A stretch of DNA of 64,000 nucleotides, from assembly GCF_026427355.1 (NCBI RefSeq), contig NZ_CP102664.1, forward strand, positions 1,550,001-1,614,000. Reading direction: 5' to 3'. This stretch comes from Sphingobium sp. JS3065 (GTDB lineage Bacteria > Pseudomonadota > Alphaproteobacteria > Sphingomonadales > Sphingomonadaceae). The translations under genes and the position numbers were made by a program. The notes below the pieces were generated by a model. It had not been told where the DNA came from. It saw only the letters and a program-made list of their open reading frames with translations, and did not search any database. Shown one piece after another: positions 38,778 through 47,578 of the stretch (within the stretch, counting starts at the first letter, position 1; each line of letters begins with the position of its first letter).

Positions 38778-39680
38778 ATGACGACGATCTCGGTCGTTAT
38801 TCCGGCGCGCAATCGCGCCGCCGTGATCGGGCGGGCGATCGAAAGCGTGAAGGCGCAAAGCCTGCGCCCGGTGGAGATCATCGTCGTCGACGATGGCTCA
38901 GACGACGACGGCGCGACCGTCGCGGCCGTGCGGGCGCAGATGGATGGGAAGCTGCCGATCCACCTCATCACCCTGAAGGATCGGGGCGGCGCGCCCCGCG
39001 CGCGCAATATCGGCGTCGACGCGGCGAAGGGGGAATGGATCGCCCTGCTCGATTCGGACGATGCATGGGATCCGGAAAAGCTTCGCGAACAGTTCGAACT
39101 CATCGATGACAATGTTTGCGCCGTCTTCACCGACACGCTGTTCGAAAATCCTGACGGACGGACGACGACGAAGTTCGCCGGGCAAATGGTCGATCCTGCC
39201 GATCTGATCTTCACCAATTGCCTTGGCGGCTGCTCCGCGGCGCTGATCCGTCGCGAAGCTTTCAACGCGGCGGGAGGCTTCGACGAAACCCTTCCCAGTT
39301 GCCAGGATTGGGATTTGTGGATCAAACTCCGCGATCATGGCGCCATCAGGATAAGCGCCCTTCCCCTCACCCGCTATTATTTCGACGGCAATGAACGCAT
39401 ATCCCGCAACGTCCAGTCCGTCGTCAAAGGCCATGAAAAATTATATGCGCGCATCATCGCGCGCATGGACGAAGGTTCCGCGCGCCAGATGCGGCGGTTC
39501 CAATCCTTTCATCTCGCCCAGACGAAAGTCTATTTCGCCAACACTTCCAAAGGTGCATTTGCGCCCGCCGTCCGCAACCTGATCAATCCCCATCCCCGGA
39601 CTTTGAGGCGGTCTTCCCTGCATCTTCTATGGACAGGCCTGAAACTGAAGATGGAAACGAGAGGCAAGCAGCAACGGTAG
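38778..39680 (+). CDS. glycosyltransferase family 2
   Basis: This 300-residue GT-A enzyme begins ISVVIPARNRAAVIGRAIESV. IVVDDGSDDDG and LLDSDDAWDPEKL (DxD-type motif) bind the nucleotide sugar, and LPSCQDWDLWIKLRDHG contains the catalytic base region. ATG 38778 is the first start that gives the family N-terminus. It diverges from the neighbouring GT2 gene and precedes the flippase gene by 96 bp. Confidence 0.88.
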   Translation: MTTISVVIPARNRAAVIGRAIESVKAQSLRPVEIIVVDDGSDDDGATVAAVRAQMDGKLPIHLITLKDRGGAPRARNIGVDAAKGEWIALLDSDDAWDPEKLREQFELIDDNVCAVFTDTLFENPDGRTTTKFAGQMVDPADLIFTNCLGGCSAALIRREAFNAAGGFDETLPSCQDWDLWIKLRDHGAIRISALPLTRYYFDGNERISRNVQSVVKGHEKLYARIIARMDEGSARQMRRFQSFHLAQTKVYFANTSKGAFAPAVRNLINPHPRTLRRSSLHLLWTGLKLKMETRGKQQR

Positions 39681-39776
39681 GAGGGCAGCCATTGGAACCC
39701 GCATGACATCTTCAACCGGGCTCCAGACGCGAATGACCGTGGCGCATCATATATTGCGCCTTATGGGAGACGATCC

Positions 39777-41255
39777 TTGCTGAATGAAGGGGGTTACGGG
39801 CGAAAGGTCGCCGGGGGCATAGGGTCGACAGCCGTCGCGCAACTGATCCGCATCGGTTCCGGCATGGGGCTGGTGATCATCGCCTCCCGCATATTGCCCC
39901 CGGCCGATTATGGCATCTACGCCATGGCGGCGCCCATCGTCGGCCTGGCGATGATGTTCCAGAATATCGGCTTCGACCATGCCATCGTTCAGGCGAAGGA
40001 CGTGTCGGACGATCAGATATCGTCCCTCTTCTGGATGAATATCCTGATGTGCGCGGTGATATCGGCCATTTTGGTCATCGTATCGCCGCTCGCATCGCTA
40101 TTTTACCGGAACGATGCGGTCGGGCCTCTGGTCGCGGCGTCGAGCCTGCTGATATTGGCGACGGCGCCCAATCCGCTTTATAACGCATTGCTCAATCGCC
40201 ATTTGCGGTTTCATGCGCAGAGCCTGGTGGATATCGCCAGCAGCGTGACGGGCTTTGTCGTCACCATCGTCGCGGTTTTCGTGATGCGGACCTATTGGGC
40301 GCTGTTGATCGGGGTCCTGGCGGCCACGATCGTCAACGTGATCGGATTCATGACGGCGGAACGGTGGCGGCCACGGCTCACCTTCAAATGGCGCAGCATC
40401 GCGCCGATGGTCCGTTTCGGAGGCGGCGTGTCGGTGTTCGGCATGGCGACCTTCGTCACCCGCAACATCGATAATGTCCTGTTGGCCCGTGTCTGGGGCG
40501 GCCAGACGCTCGGCTATTATGACCGGGCCTACCGGCTGATGTTCCAGCCGCTGCAAAATATCTGCGCCCCGCTGTCACGCAACCTGCTGCCGGTCCTGGC
40601 CCGCACGCGGGAGGAGCCGGAGCGCTATCGCCGGGCCTATCTGCTGTTTGTCCAGGGCATGGCGGCGTTGGTGATCCCCGGCATCATCGCCTGTTCGATG
40701 AGCGCCCATGAAACGGTCGGCTTCCTGCTGGGCGAAAAATGGCATGCGTCCGCGCCCATCTTCAGCTGGCTGTCCGCCGCAACGCCGTTTCTGCTGATCA
40801 ACGAGACGGTTCCATGGCTGTTCATGTCATCGGGACAGTCGCGCAGGATGATGAATTGGGGATTGTTCGCTTCGGCTACGGTGGTGTTGGGATTCGGCAT
40901 CGGCATATTCTGGGGTGCGGTGGGCATGGCCATGGCCTATTTCATTGGAGAGATAGCGCGTTCGCCCCTGCTCTTCGGGCTGGCCGCCCGGAATATGCCG
41001 GTCAAGTTCGGCGACTTCGCACGCTTGCATATCGTCACCGCCGGGTGTGCAGCCGCCTGCTGGATCGTCGATGGGCTGCTGCCCGTCGAGATTGCGGGAC
41101 TGGCCCGCATATTGAGCCTGGTGGCCATTTCCTATCTGGCGGCGCTGGCGGCGCAACTCGCCTCCGAACCTGGGCGGGAACTGTTGAGGATTGCGCGCAG
41201 CGTGCTGCTGGATCATTCGGCTGGGCGGCTGGGGCTGCGGCAGGATCGCAACTGA
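39777..41255 (+). CDS. lipopolysaccharide/EPS flippase (Wzx-like, MOP superfamily)
   Basis: This 492-residue protein has about 12-14 transmembrane helices. The N-terminal GGIGSTAVAQLIRIGSGMGLVIIASRILPPADYGIYAMA and the ARVWGGQTLGYYDRAYRL region are characteristic of polysaccharide transporters of the Wzx/WzxC type, which flip lipid-linked repeat units. The start is TTG 39777 with GGGAGA upstream; no ATG precedes the conserved N-terminus. Confidence 0.88.
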   Translation: MLNEGGYGRKVAGGIGSTAVAQLIRIGSGMGLVIIASRILPPADYGIYAMAAPIVGLAMMFQNIGFDHAIVQAKDVSDDQISSLFWMNILMCAVISAILVIVSPLASLFYRNDAVGPLVAASSLLILATAPNPLYNALLNRHLRFHAQSLVDIASSVTGFVVTIVAVFVMRTYWALLIGVLAATIVNVIGFMTAERWRPRLTFKWRSIAPMVRFGGGVSVFGMATFVTRNIDNVLLARVWGGQTLGYYDRAYRLMFQPLQNICAPLSRNLLPVLARTREEPERYRRAYLLFVQGMAALVIPGIIACSMSAHETVGFLLGEKWHASAPIFSWLSAATPFLLINETVPWLFMSSGQSRRMMNWGLFASATVVLGFGIGIFWGAVGMAMAYFIGEIARSPLLFGLAARNMPVKFGDFARLHIVTAGCAAACWIVDGLLPVEIAGLARILSLVAISYLAALAAQLASEPGRELLRIARSVLLDHSAGRLGLRQDRN

Positions 41256-41308
41256 TCGCCCATGATTATCATACAGTCCTCGCGATTTACGACTTGGAGA
41301 AGAATTTT

Positions 41309-42064
41309 ATGAACGAAACGCTCCAGCGGTCCGTGGGACAGGAATTGCTGAAACATTTCGGCGCCATCCGCATCATCAACCTGGCGTCGCGAGCGGATCG
41401 GCGGCGTGAAATAACCAGGGAATTTGCGAAGATCGGCCTGGAGATCACCGCCGATGGCCCGGTCCGGTTTTACGAGGCGGCCCAATTTTCCGACCCCGGC
41501 CCCTTTCCGCTGACAGGGGCGCGAGGCTGCTGGCACAGCCATGTGGAGATATTGAGGGAGGCCCTGAACGGTAAGGACAATATCCTGATCTTCGAGGATG
41601 ACTGCGATTTCGTCGCCGGCATCGAAGGCAAGCTGGCCAACGCCCTTGAGAGCCTGGCGCAAAAACCATGGTCGATATTCTATGGTGGCCATGAACTGGT
41701 CGACAAACCCGATTCGGCATCCCCCTTCATCCACATCGACCATTGCGATCAATGGCTTTTGGGAGCGCATTTCGTCGGTTTCAACCGCGCCATATTGGAG
41801 CGATTGGTCGCGACATTGGACCAATATCTGCTGGACCTGGAAGCTGGCAAAGACGCGCCGAAGGGAATTGACAGCGGCTATTCCCGGTTCCGGCGCCTCA
41901 ACCCCGAACTACAGACCTATCTGGCTTGGCCGAAACTGGGTTTTCAACGGCCCTCCCATTCGGATATTTCGGGCGCCTCCAAAATCGGCCGCCTCATGCC
42001 CCGGCATCTGGTTTCCGTCATTCGAACACTTAAACGATATGCCAGAAGGGTGGGAACGGCCTGA
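41309..42064 (+). CDS. glycosyltransferase family 25 (LPS-type)
   Basis: This 251-residue protein matches GT25 (LgtB/LpsA-like) enzymes: IRIINLASRADRRREITREF, TGARGCWHSHVEILREAL, NILIFEDDCDF with the EDD metal motif, and WSIFYGGHE. Such enzymes add galactose or related sugars to lipo-oligosaccharides or EPS. ATG 41309 has a GGAGAAG site 6 nt upstream; the frame is open much further 5' only because it overlaps the flippase gene. Confidence 0.87.
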   Translation: MNETLQRSVGQELLKHFGAIRIINLASRADRRREITREFAKIGLEITADGPVRFYEAAQFSDPGPFPLTGARGCWHSHVEILREALNGKDNILIFEDDCDFVAGIEGKLANALESLAQKPWSIFYGGHELVDKPDSASPFIHIDHCDQWLLGAHFVGFNRAILERLVATLDQYLLDLEAGKDAPKGIDSGYSRFRRLNPELQTYLAWPKLGFQRPSHSDISGASKIGRLMPRHLVSVIRTLKRYARRVGTA

Positions 42065-42141
42065 CCTTCAGCATCCGGACCTGGTCGCTATTTCCCGTCC
42101 GGCGCCCCTTGCGACGCGATGCGAAATTCATGCCGGAAACA

Positions 42142-43116
42142 TCAGCGGGCGACCCCCTGCGCAACCTCCTTTATGGAAGCCAGATAGTTCGCCAATCCAA
42201 ATTTTTCGCGAGCGGCTATTCGACCGGCGGATCGAATATTATCGACGGCCGCATGGCTATTTTCATCCCCGGCCCAAATGATGGCGTCCGCAATAGCCTG
42301 GGGCGTGCTATCCACGATCAGCCCCGTGACACCATGTTCCACATAATCGCGAACGCCCATCACGTCGTTGATGATCGTCAATTTCCCCAAAGCCATGGCA
42401 TTCAAATATGTCTGCTGCCCCGCGCTACGTTGGCTGGGTTGTAACGGGACGACCACGATGCCGGACCGGCGAAGCTCTTCCATATAGGCCTGGTGAGGCA
42501 AGGGCCGGCAAACGACGTTGGCGGGCAGGTCCATCGCCTTGAACGAAGACGCAATTCTCAAGGAGTTGGGCACTTTCTCAAACGCCTCGATCAGCAATGG
42601 ATAGTCCCGCAGAGAGTTTCCGCCGGAAAAGACATAGTCTTCGGACGGAAGTTCATCCCCCACATCGAACAAGGTGTTGCAGAAGGGCGTGAAATGGATT
42701 CTCGACGGATCGACACGCCAATTCTTCCCGAAATTCTTTTTTTCGTCCGAGGAAAGGACGCAATAGATTGCCTTGCGATGATCGAGCCGGGCAATCATGA
42801 AACGCGACAATCTGGGCCACAGCCATGCAAGCATGGGCATTTTCCGGGCCAGCGCCCTGCTTCCCATCTCCCAGGTACAGTCGGTCAGAACGACCCAGGG
42901 CCTGCGAACCCTCAACTTCACGACCAATGCGGCCAGCAAGTCACAATATCGGTCGGGCCATCCCAAGGCGCCATTGAGAATCAGGACATCGCACTGTCCC
43001 GCCCCTTTCCATATGCGCCAAAGATATCGCGCAAGCCCGATATTTCGCCGATCGATAAGCTTGGTAGAACGCCAGACGGCTTCATCGCTCCAGATTGAAG
43101 TCGCGATCCTGATCAT
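42142..43116 (-). CDS. glycosyltransferase (group 1-like)
   Basis: This 324-residue GT-B protein has a C-terminal donor domain with YVFSGGNSLRDYPLLIEAFEKV, VPLQPSQRSAGQQTYLNAMALGKLTIIND and GVTGLIVDSTPQAIADAI. The usual E(x)7E is replaced by a Q-rich SAGQQTYLNAMALGK stretch, so donor binding may differ from standard GT4 enzymes. Its start lies 3 bp after the stop of the O-antigen ligase-like gene, so the genes at 42142-45772 form one transcript. Confidence 0.82.
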   Translation of the reverse strand: MIRIATSIWSDEAVWRSTKLIDRRNIGLARYLWRIWKGAGQCDVLILNGALGWPDRYCDLLAALVVKLRVRRPWVVLTDCTWEMGSRALARKMPMLAWLWPRLSRFMIARLDHRKAIYCVLSSDEKKNFGKNWRVDPSRIHFTPFCNTLFDVGDELPSEDYVFSGGNSLRDYPLLIEAFEKVPNSLRIASSFKAMDLPANVVCRPLPHQAYMEELRRSGIVVVPLQPSQRSAGQQTYLNAMALGKLTIINDVMGVRDYVEHGVTGLIVDSTPQAIADAIIWAGDENSHAAVDNIRSAGRIAAREKFGLANYLASIKEVAQGVAR

Positions 43117-43119
43117 CGA

Positions 43120-44427
43120 TTAAGCCCTGTGCATGGATGTTGGTCGCCTGATCGGAAGGGGCGGCGCGTCATTTTTGATATTCGACATGGCAGATATGAT
43201 GAACCAGATGGAGAGATTAGCCGATAAATAGTACAACATATTGTCGGAATATGACGCTACGGAAAACATAAATATTAGCAAGATACAATAAATCTTATCG
43301 AATCTATTCAGATTTTTGTTCGATAATTGAACAAAAATCATCGAAAATATCAAAAATAAATATGACATCAACTGGATGATACCGCCTTCAAACAATATCT
43401 GCATATAGATATTGTGAGCGCCACTTCCGCGCGCCGCGCTGAGCGGGAAGAAATCCAGCGAATAATATTTGAAGGATCCAAGGCCGTAGCCGACTATCCA
43501 GTGCTGCTCTATCCACGGCCATGCCGCTTCCCAGAGATATCGGCGCCAAGTCCCGGAATCGAGCGTCAGCGGTCCTGAATCGGCGACGTCGCCGCGCATG
43601 GCGCTCACCAGATAATCGTAGGTGACAGGGGAAGTGCCCGATAGCGCATCGTTGATCCGATCGGCCACCGCCGGAATGAGCAACGCCATCGGAGGCAAAA
43701 GAAGAAGGGGCAATATAAGGGAAGGCTTGCGCAAGCCGGAGTAGCATAACAGGAATAAATAGGTGGAAAGATAGGCGGAGCGAGTGCCGGTGAGCAACAA
43801 CGCCACCATGGCCCCCGCAATCAAAACCCAAACAGCGGCTTTTTCCGGGAATGAACGCAAATAGTTGCTGAGTTGGGCGTGAAAAAGAAAAGAAATATAT
43901 ATAAAGCAGAAGAAGGCCAGAATGTTGGCGTGCGCAAAGGTGGATGAAAGCCGGGCGGGCGCCATGCCCAGCGCGACTTGCCCCAGTCCGAACAATATCG
44001 GAATCACCCCGGACAACGCCACAATGGCGGTCAATGACCTGCGGCTTAGATCAGCACTATAGACATATCCGATATAGGCGATGGCGCTGTAAGTCAGGAA
44101 ATTGAACAGGATTTGGATGGCATCGATCGCGACCGGGGCATGGGCCGCAGCTATGGCGCTTCCCAGCAGGAACGGTCCCCATACGACCGACGCCGTCAAC
44201 ACGGCCCGTTGCCGCGATGGATTTACCAACAGCGCGTGGCCGATCAAGACAGCCGCCGAAAACACGATGATGCTGTTGACCAGAAATCCCGGACTGAAAA
44301 ATGTCTCTGGAAACGGCCAGCGGGCCATTCCGAATAGCCTGTCCAACGATGGACGCGCGATGATGAGCGGAATCATCACGGAACTGAAAGGCGGCTTTCC
44401 ATCCCTATGATATGCTGTAATCGCCAC
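43120..44427 (-). CDS. O-antigen ligase/polymerase-like membrane protein, copy 1 of a tandem pair
   Basis: This protein of about 435 residues has 10-12 membrane helices. STFAHANILAFFCFIYISF and GTRSAYLSTYLFLLCYSGLRKPSL carry the Wzy/WaaL-type motifs, and SGTWRRYLWEAAWPWIEQHWIVGYGLGSF is the large loop. It is clearly a paralogue of the next gene. The start is placed at GTG 44427 (AAAGGAAG just upstream) because MAITAYHRDGKPPF then aligns with the GTG-initiated MAISASAKRTLPF of the paralogue; an in-frame GTG at 44454 exists. The gene looks less GC-rich than its neighbours. Confidence 0.87.
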   Translation of the reverse strand: MAITAYHRDGKPPFSSVMIPLIIARPSLDRLFGMARWPFPETFFSPGFLVNSIIVFSAAVLIGHALLVNPSRQRAVLTASVVWGPFLLGSAIAAAHAPVAIDAIQILFNFLTYSAIAYIGYVYSADLSRRSLTAIVALSGVIPILFGLGQVALGMAPARLSSTFAHANILAFFCFIYISFLFHAQLSNYLRSFPEKAAVWVLIAGAMVALLLTGTRSAYLSTYLFLLCYSGLRKPSLILPLLLLPPMALLIPAVADRINDALSGTSPVTYDYLVSAMRGDVADSGPLTLDSGTWRRYLWEAAWPWIEQHWIVGYGLGSFKYYSLDFFPLSAARGSGAHNIYMQILFEGGIIQLMSYLFLIFSMIFVQLSNKNLNRFDKIYCILLIFMFSVASYSDNMLYYLSANLSIWFIISAMSNIKNDAPPLPIRRPTSMHRA

Positions 44428-44500
44428 ATTCTTCCTTTTGGCAAAGACTGACACATCGCCCGTCCAGGCTTTTGCCCGAACCGGTCTATACTTCCGGCCG

Positions 44501-45772
44501 CTAGTCCTGTTCGGAACGATGGCCCAACCCTATAAGAGAAAAAATGATAAACCAGAAAAGAACGTTAATCGATAGATAGAATATCATGTTATCGAACATG
44601 GCCGTTATCAGAAAAGACAAAATGACGATTGCGCAGTAAATCACATCATATTTGGCATATTTGATATTCGATACCAGTTTCGCGATGATTTGCGCATACA
44701 TCAAGATATATGCGCAGAGCAGGATATAGCCGCCCTCGAACAGCAGTTGAATATAGACGTTATGGGCCGGATTGCCTTCCTCCGAACTGAGCGGAAAAAA
44801 GCTGCGCGAATAGGATTGAAATGACGCCAGACCATATCCGAACAGGGGGCGCTGCTCGATCCAGGGCCATGCGGCCTGCCAGAGATATCGACGCCATGTT
44901 CCGGAATCGAGAATCAATGCTCCCGAATCCGACACGTCGCCGCGCATCGTGCTTACGAAATAATCGTAGCTGACCGGACTGGACCCAGCCAACGCATCCG
45001 CCACGCGATCAGACACCGCCGGAATGAGCAAAGCCAGCGGCGGCAAAAGCAACAGGGGAAGAACCAGGAGCGGCTTTCGCAGGGCCGAATAGCACAGAAG
45101 AAACAGGAAGACGGTGACATAGGCCGACCGCGTGCCGGTGAAGAGGAGCGCGACGAAGGCGGACCCGATCAATCCCCATATCACCGCGCCCGCCGCGCGG
45201 TTGCGCACATATCCGTTCAATTGCGCGTGAAACAGGAAAGATATGTAGAGCAGGCAAAAAAAAGCGAGAATATTGGGATGGTCGAAGGTCGAGGCGAGCC
45301 TGTCCCCCGCCGTTCCGAAAGCGACCTGCCCCAGCCCGAAAAAGACCGGCACCACGCCGGACAGCGCGACGACGATCGTCAATCCGGACCGGCCAAGACC
45401 CGGACCATAGATCAGTCCCAGGAACGCCACCGCGCTGTAGGTCAGGAAATTGAACAGGGTCTGGAGGGCGTCGACCGGCACCGGCGAGTAGGAGGCGGCC
45501 ATCGCGCTTGCCAGCAGGAACGGCCCCCAGACGCAGGCCACCGCCAGCACCGATCGCTGCTGCGCGCGATTCACCAGCAATGCATGGCCGGCCAACGCCG
45601 CGGCCACCAGCACCATGAAGATATTGAACAGGAAGCCGGGACTGAGCGAAGCGCCGCCGACCGGCAACCGAACCATCCCGAACAGATTGTCCAACGATGG
45701 GCGGGCGATCATGAGGGGGACGACCAAGGCGCCAAACGGCAGGGTTCGTTTCGCGCTAGCTGAAATTGCCAC
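44501..45772 (-). CDS. O-antigen ligase/polymerase-like membrane protein, copy 2 of a tandem pair
   Basis: This 423-residue multi-pass protein aligns along its whole length with the preceding gene product: PLMIARPSLDNLFGM, STFDHPNILAFFCLLYISFLF, GTRSAYVTVFLFLLCYSALRKP and SGTWRRYLWQAAWPWIEQRPLFGYGLASF. It starts with GTG after AAGGGGGG. It probably arose by tandem duplication, and the two may polymerise or ligate different glycans. It is the first gene of the minus-strand group ending at 42142. Confidence 0.87.
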   Translation of the reverse strand: MAISASAKRTLPFGALVVPLMIARPSLDNLFGMVRLPVGGASLSPGFLFNIFMVLVAAALAGHALLVNRAQQRSVLAVACVWGPFLLASAMAASYSPVPVDALQTLFNFLTYSAVAFLGLIYGPGLGRSGLTIVVALSGVVPVFFGLGQVAFGTAGDRLASTFDHPNILAFFCLLYISFLFHAQLNGYVRNRAAGAVIWGLIGSAFVALLFTGTRSAYVTVFLFLLCYSALRKPLLVLPLLLLPPLALLIPAVSDRVADALAGSSPVSYDYFVSTMRGDVSDSGALILDSGTWRRYLWQAAWPWIEQRPLFGYGLASFQSYSRSFFPLSSEEGNPAHNVYIQLLFEGGYILLCAYILMYAQIIAKLVSNIKYAKYDVIYCAIVILSFLITAMFDNMIFYLSINVLFWFIIFSLIGLGHRSEQD

Positions 45773-45918
45773 ATGCCCCCCTTCAGCAGAACCCTGAAGA
45801 TCGCAGTTAACGGGTCACCGCCATATGGTAAACCGTTCAAAAACCATGAAGCCGCGGCTGGGTGTCATTGCGGCACAGAAAATATGCCAATCCCCTTGGC
45901 CATGCATATGGGGGATGA

Positions 45919-47415
45919 TCAGCCCGCGGCTCGCGGATCGCGCGTCGTCAACTCCAGCCTTATGCTGGCCTCCGGTCCTGCCGGTTTGTTGATCTGCATC
46001 TCGACCACCGTCGCATCGGCAGGCCATGGGAAGGTCCGCTCTTCCCCGGGCGACAGATTATCGGTGGCGCCGATCTGCTGATATTTGCCGTTCCTGAACA
46101 GCAGCCTGCCATCGATCATGCCCGTCCCCACGGCGGCCAGGCGATATTCCGCCCCCGGCACCGGATTGGAAAAAAACGCCTGCCCCGTCATCCATTGCCG
46201 CCAGGACGCCGTCTGCGCCGGATCGCGCCGTACCAGATGCTTGGTCATGCCGCAGGGCGTGGACGTCGCCGGGACCAGATACATGTCCGCGGCGCCATCA
46301 TAGCGGCCCTGCAGTCCTCCTGCCCGCATCCCTTTCGCGGCGGACCACGGCCCCCGCATCGACAGGATGTTCTGCCACCCCCAGGGCGTGGGAGTGAACG
46401 GCGCGCCATCCGCGTCGAGCCAGCCGGCGACTGATGTGACGGCGCGCAGCGCGTCGAATATCTGCTTCACATCCCGCGCCCAGCTATTCTGCCAGACGCC
46501 GTTCACCGACGATCTGCTCCAGCCGGACCCGATCTCCGCCGACAGGGACGCCGTCCCCCTGGTCGCATCGACCAGATAGGCACCATGCCGCTTCAACGTG
46601 CGTGCGATCACCCGCGCCTCCTCCCAATGCAACGCCTCCGCATCGAATTGGGGGGGCAGCAGGAACAGCGTGCCCATCTTGAAGGAATGGCCCGGCGTGC
46701 CCGTATAGTCGCCGTGAACGCCCTTATAATCCTCCATCGTCGCGGGAAAGACCGGGCCGGACGAGAAACTGGACAGGTCGAGGCAGAGCGCCAGCGCGTG
46801 CGGCAGGACGGCCAGGCCGCGCTCCGACGCCAGCATCATGCCGGCGGCGGCCGAAGTGCCGGAGGCGCGCACATTGTCGGGATTGCTGGCCGTGCCGAAG
46901 CCTGTGCCCGCCAGGGGGGAAGCCACATATTTGGTCGCCCGCCATTGCCCGCCGACCTTCTTCAACTGCCAGAAGCCGTGCATCAGGCCCGTCACGGGAT
47001 CGATGATGGTGCAATGCCCGTCCGTTCCGGTGGCAGGCATCGTGTCGGCGGGAAAGCGGGGGATGACGATAGAGCGCCACACGCCTTCGTTCGCGACCTG
47101 AATGTCTTCGCCGCCCGTCCTGCCCATGATCGTCATGGGCGGATCGTCCTGCGCCGCGAAGAATATCCGAGAGGCGTAGGCCCCCTCCTCTATCCACGGC
47201 GTCTGATGGGGAGAAATGGCGATATCGCCCAACAGCGGATCGACCGGCGTCGCATTCCACATCGACTGGGACGAAAACAGGGTGGGCCGGGCGATGGCGG
47301 GTGTCGCCATATCCTTTCCACGCGCGGTCGATGCCGCCCCCACCCTTTCGCTCCTGCCCAGCGCGATGACTGGCAGCGACGACAGCATCGAAACTATCCG
47401 GCGGCGATCGATCAT
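45919..47415 (-). CDS. secreted protein of unknown function, possibly carbohydrate-active
   Basis: The protein (about 498 residues) has a probable secretory leader, MIDRRRIVSMLSSLPVIALG. Features include MTIMGRTGGEDIQV, CTIIDPVTGLMHGFWQLKKVGG, an ASGTSAAAGMMLASERG segment, and GHSFKMGTLFLLPPQFDAEALHWEEARVIARTLKRHGAYLVD. The last resembles a motif of poorly described bacterial extracellular beta-sandwich proteins that I recall but cannot name. A C-terminal beta domain follows. The start is uncertain (47415 or 47448; the frame is open to 47595). It may modify or bind the EPS. Confidence 0.55.
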   Translation of the reverse strand: MIDRRRIVSMLSSLPVIALGRSERVGAASTARGKDMATPAIARPTLFSSQSMWNATPVDPLLGDIAISPHQTPWIEEGAYASRIFFAAQDDPPMTIMGRTGGEDIQVANEGVWRSIVIPRFPADTMPATGTDGHCTIIDPVTGLMHGFWQLKKVGGQWRATKYVASPLAGTGFGTASNPDNVRASGTSAAAGMMLASERGLAVLPHALALCLDLSSFSSGPVFPATMEDYKGVHGDYTGTPGHSFKMGTLFLLPPQFDAEALHWEEARVIARTLKRHGAYLVDATRGTASLSAEIGSGWSRSSVNGVWQNSWARDVKQIFDALRAVTSVAGWLDADGAPFTPTPWGWQNILSMRGPWSAAKGMRAGGLQGRYDGAADMYLVPATSTPCGMTKHLVRRDPAQTASWRQWMTGQAFFSNPVPGAEYRLAAVGTGMIDGRLLFRNGKYQQIGATDNLSPGEERTFPWPADATVVEMQINKPAGPEASIRLELTTRDPRAAG

Positions 47416-47578
47416 CGGGTTCACGGCGTTATGGCGGCCTTGCTGCATGAGGTGGAAACTTCGTAGCCTATTCGCAAGGAAAGCCAATTTCCATTCGATG
47501 GCGCAAGCTGGGAAAAGCTTTTCATAATCACGCGATATCGGAGCGTTCGGGCGGATTTCGACAGGACTTTCGTACCGT

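Noticed and set aside
40739..41308. In-frame 190-codon extension upstream of the GT25 gene
   Set aside because: It overlaps the 3' third of the flippase gene in another frame, and the ATG at 41309 has a good ribosome site and the family N-terminus.
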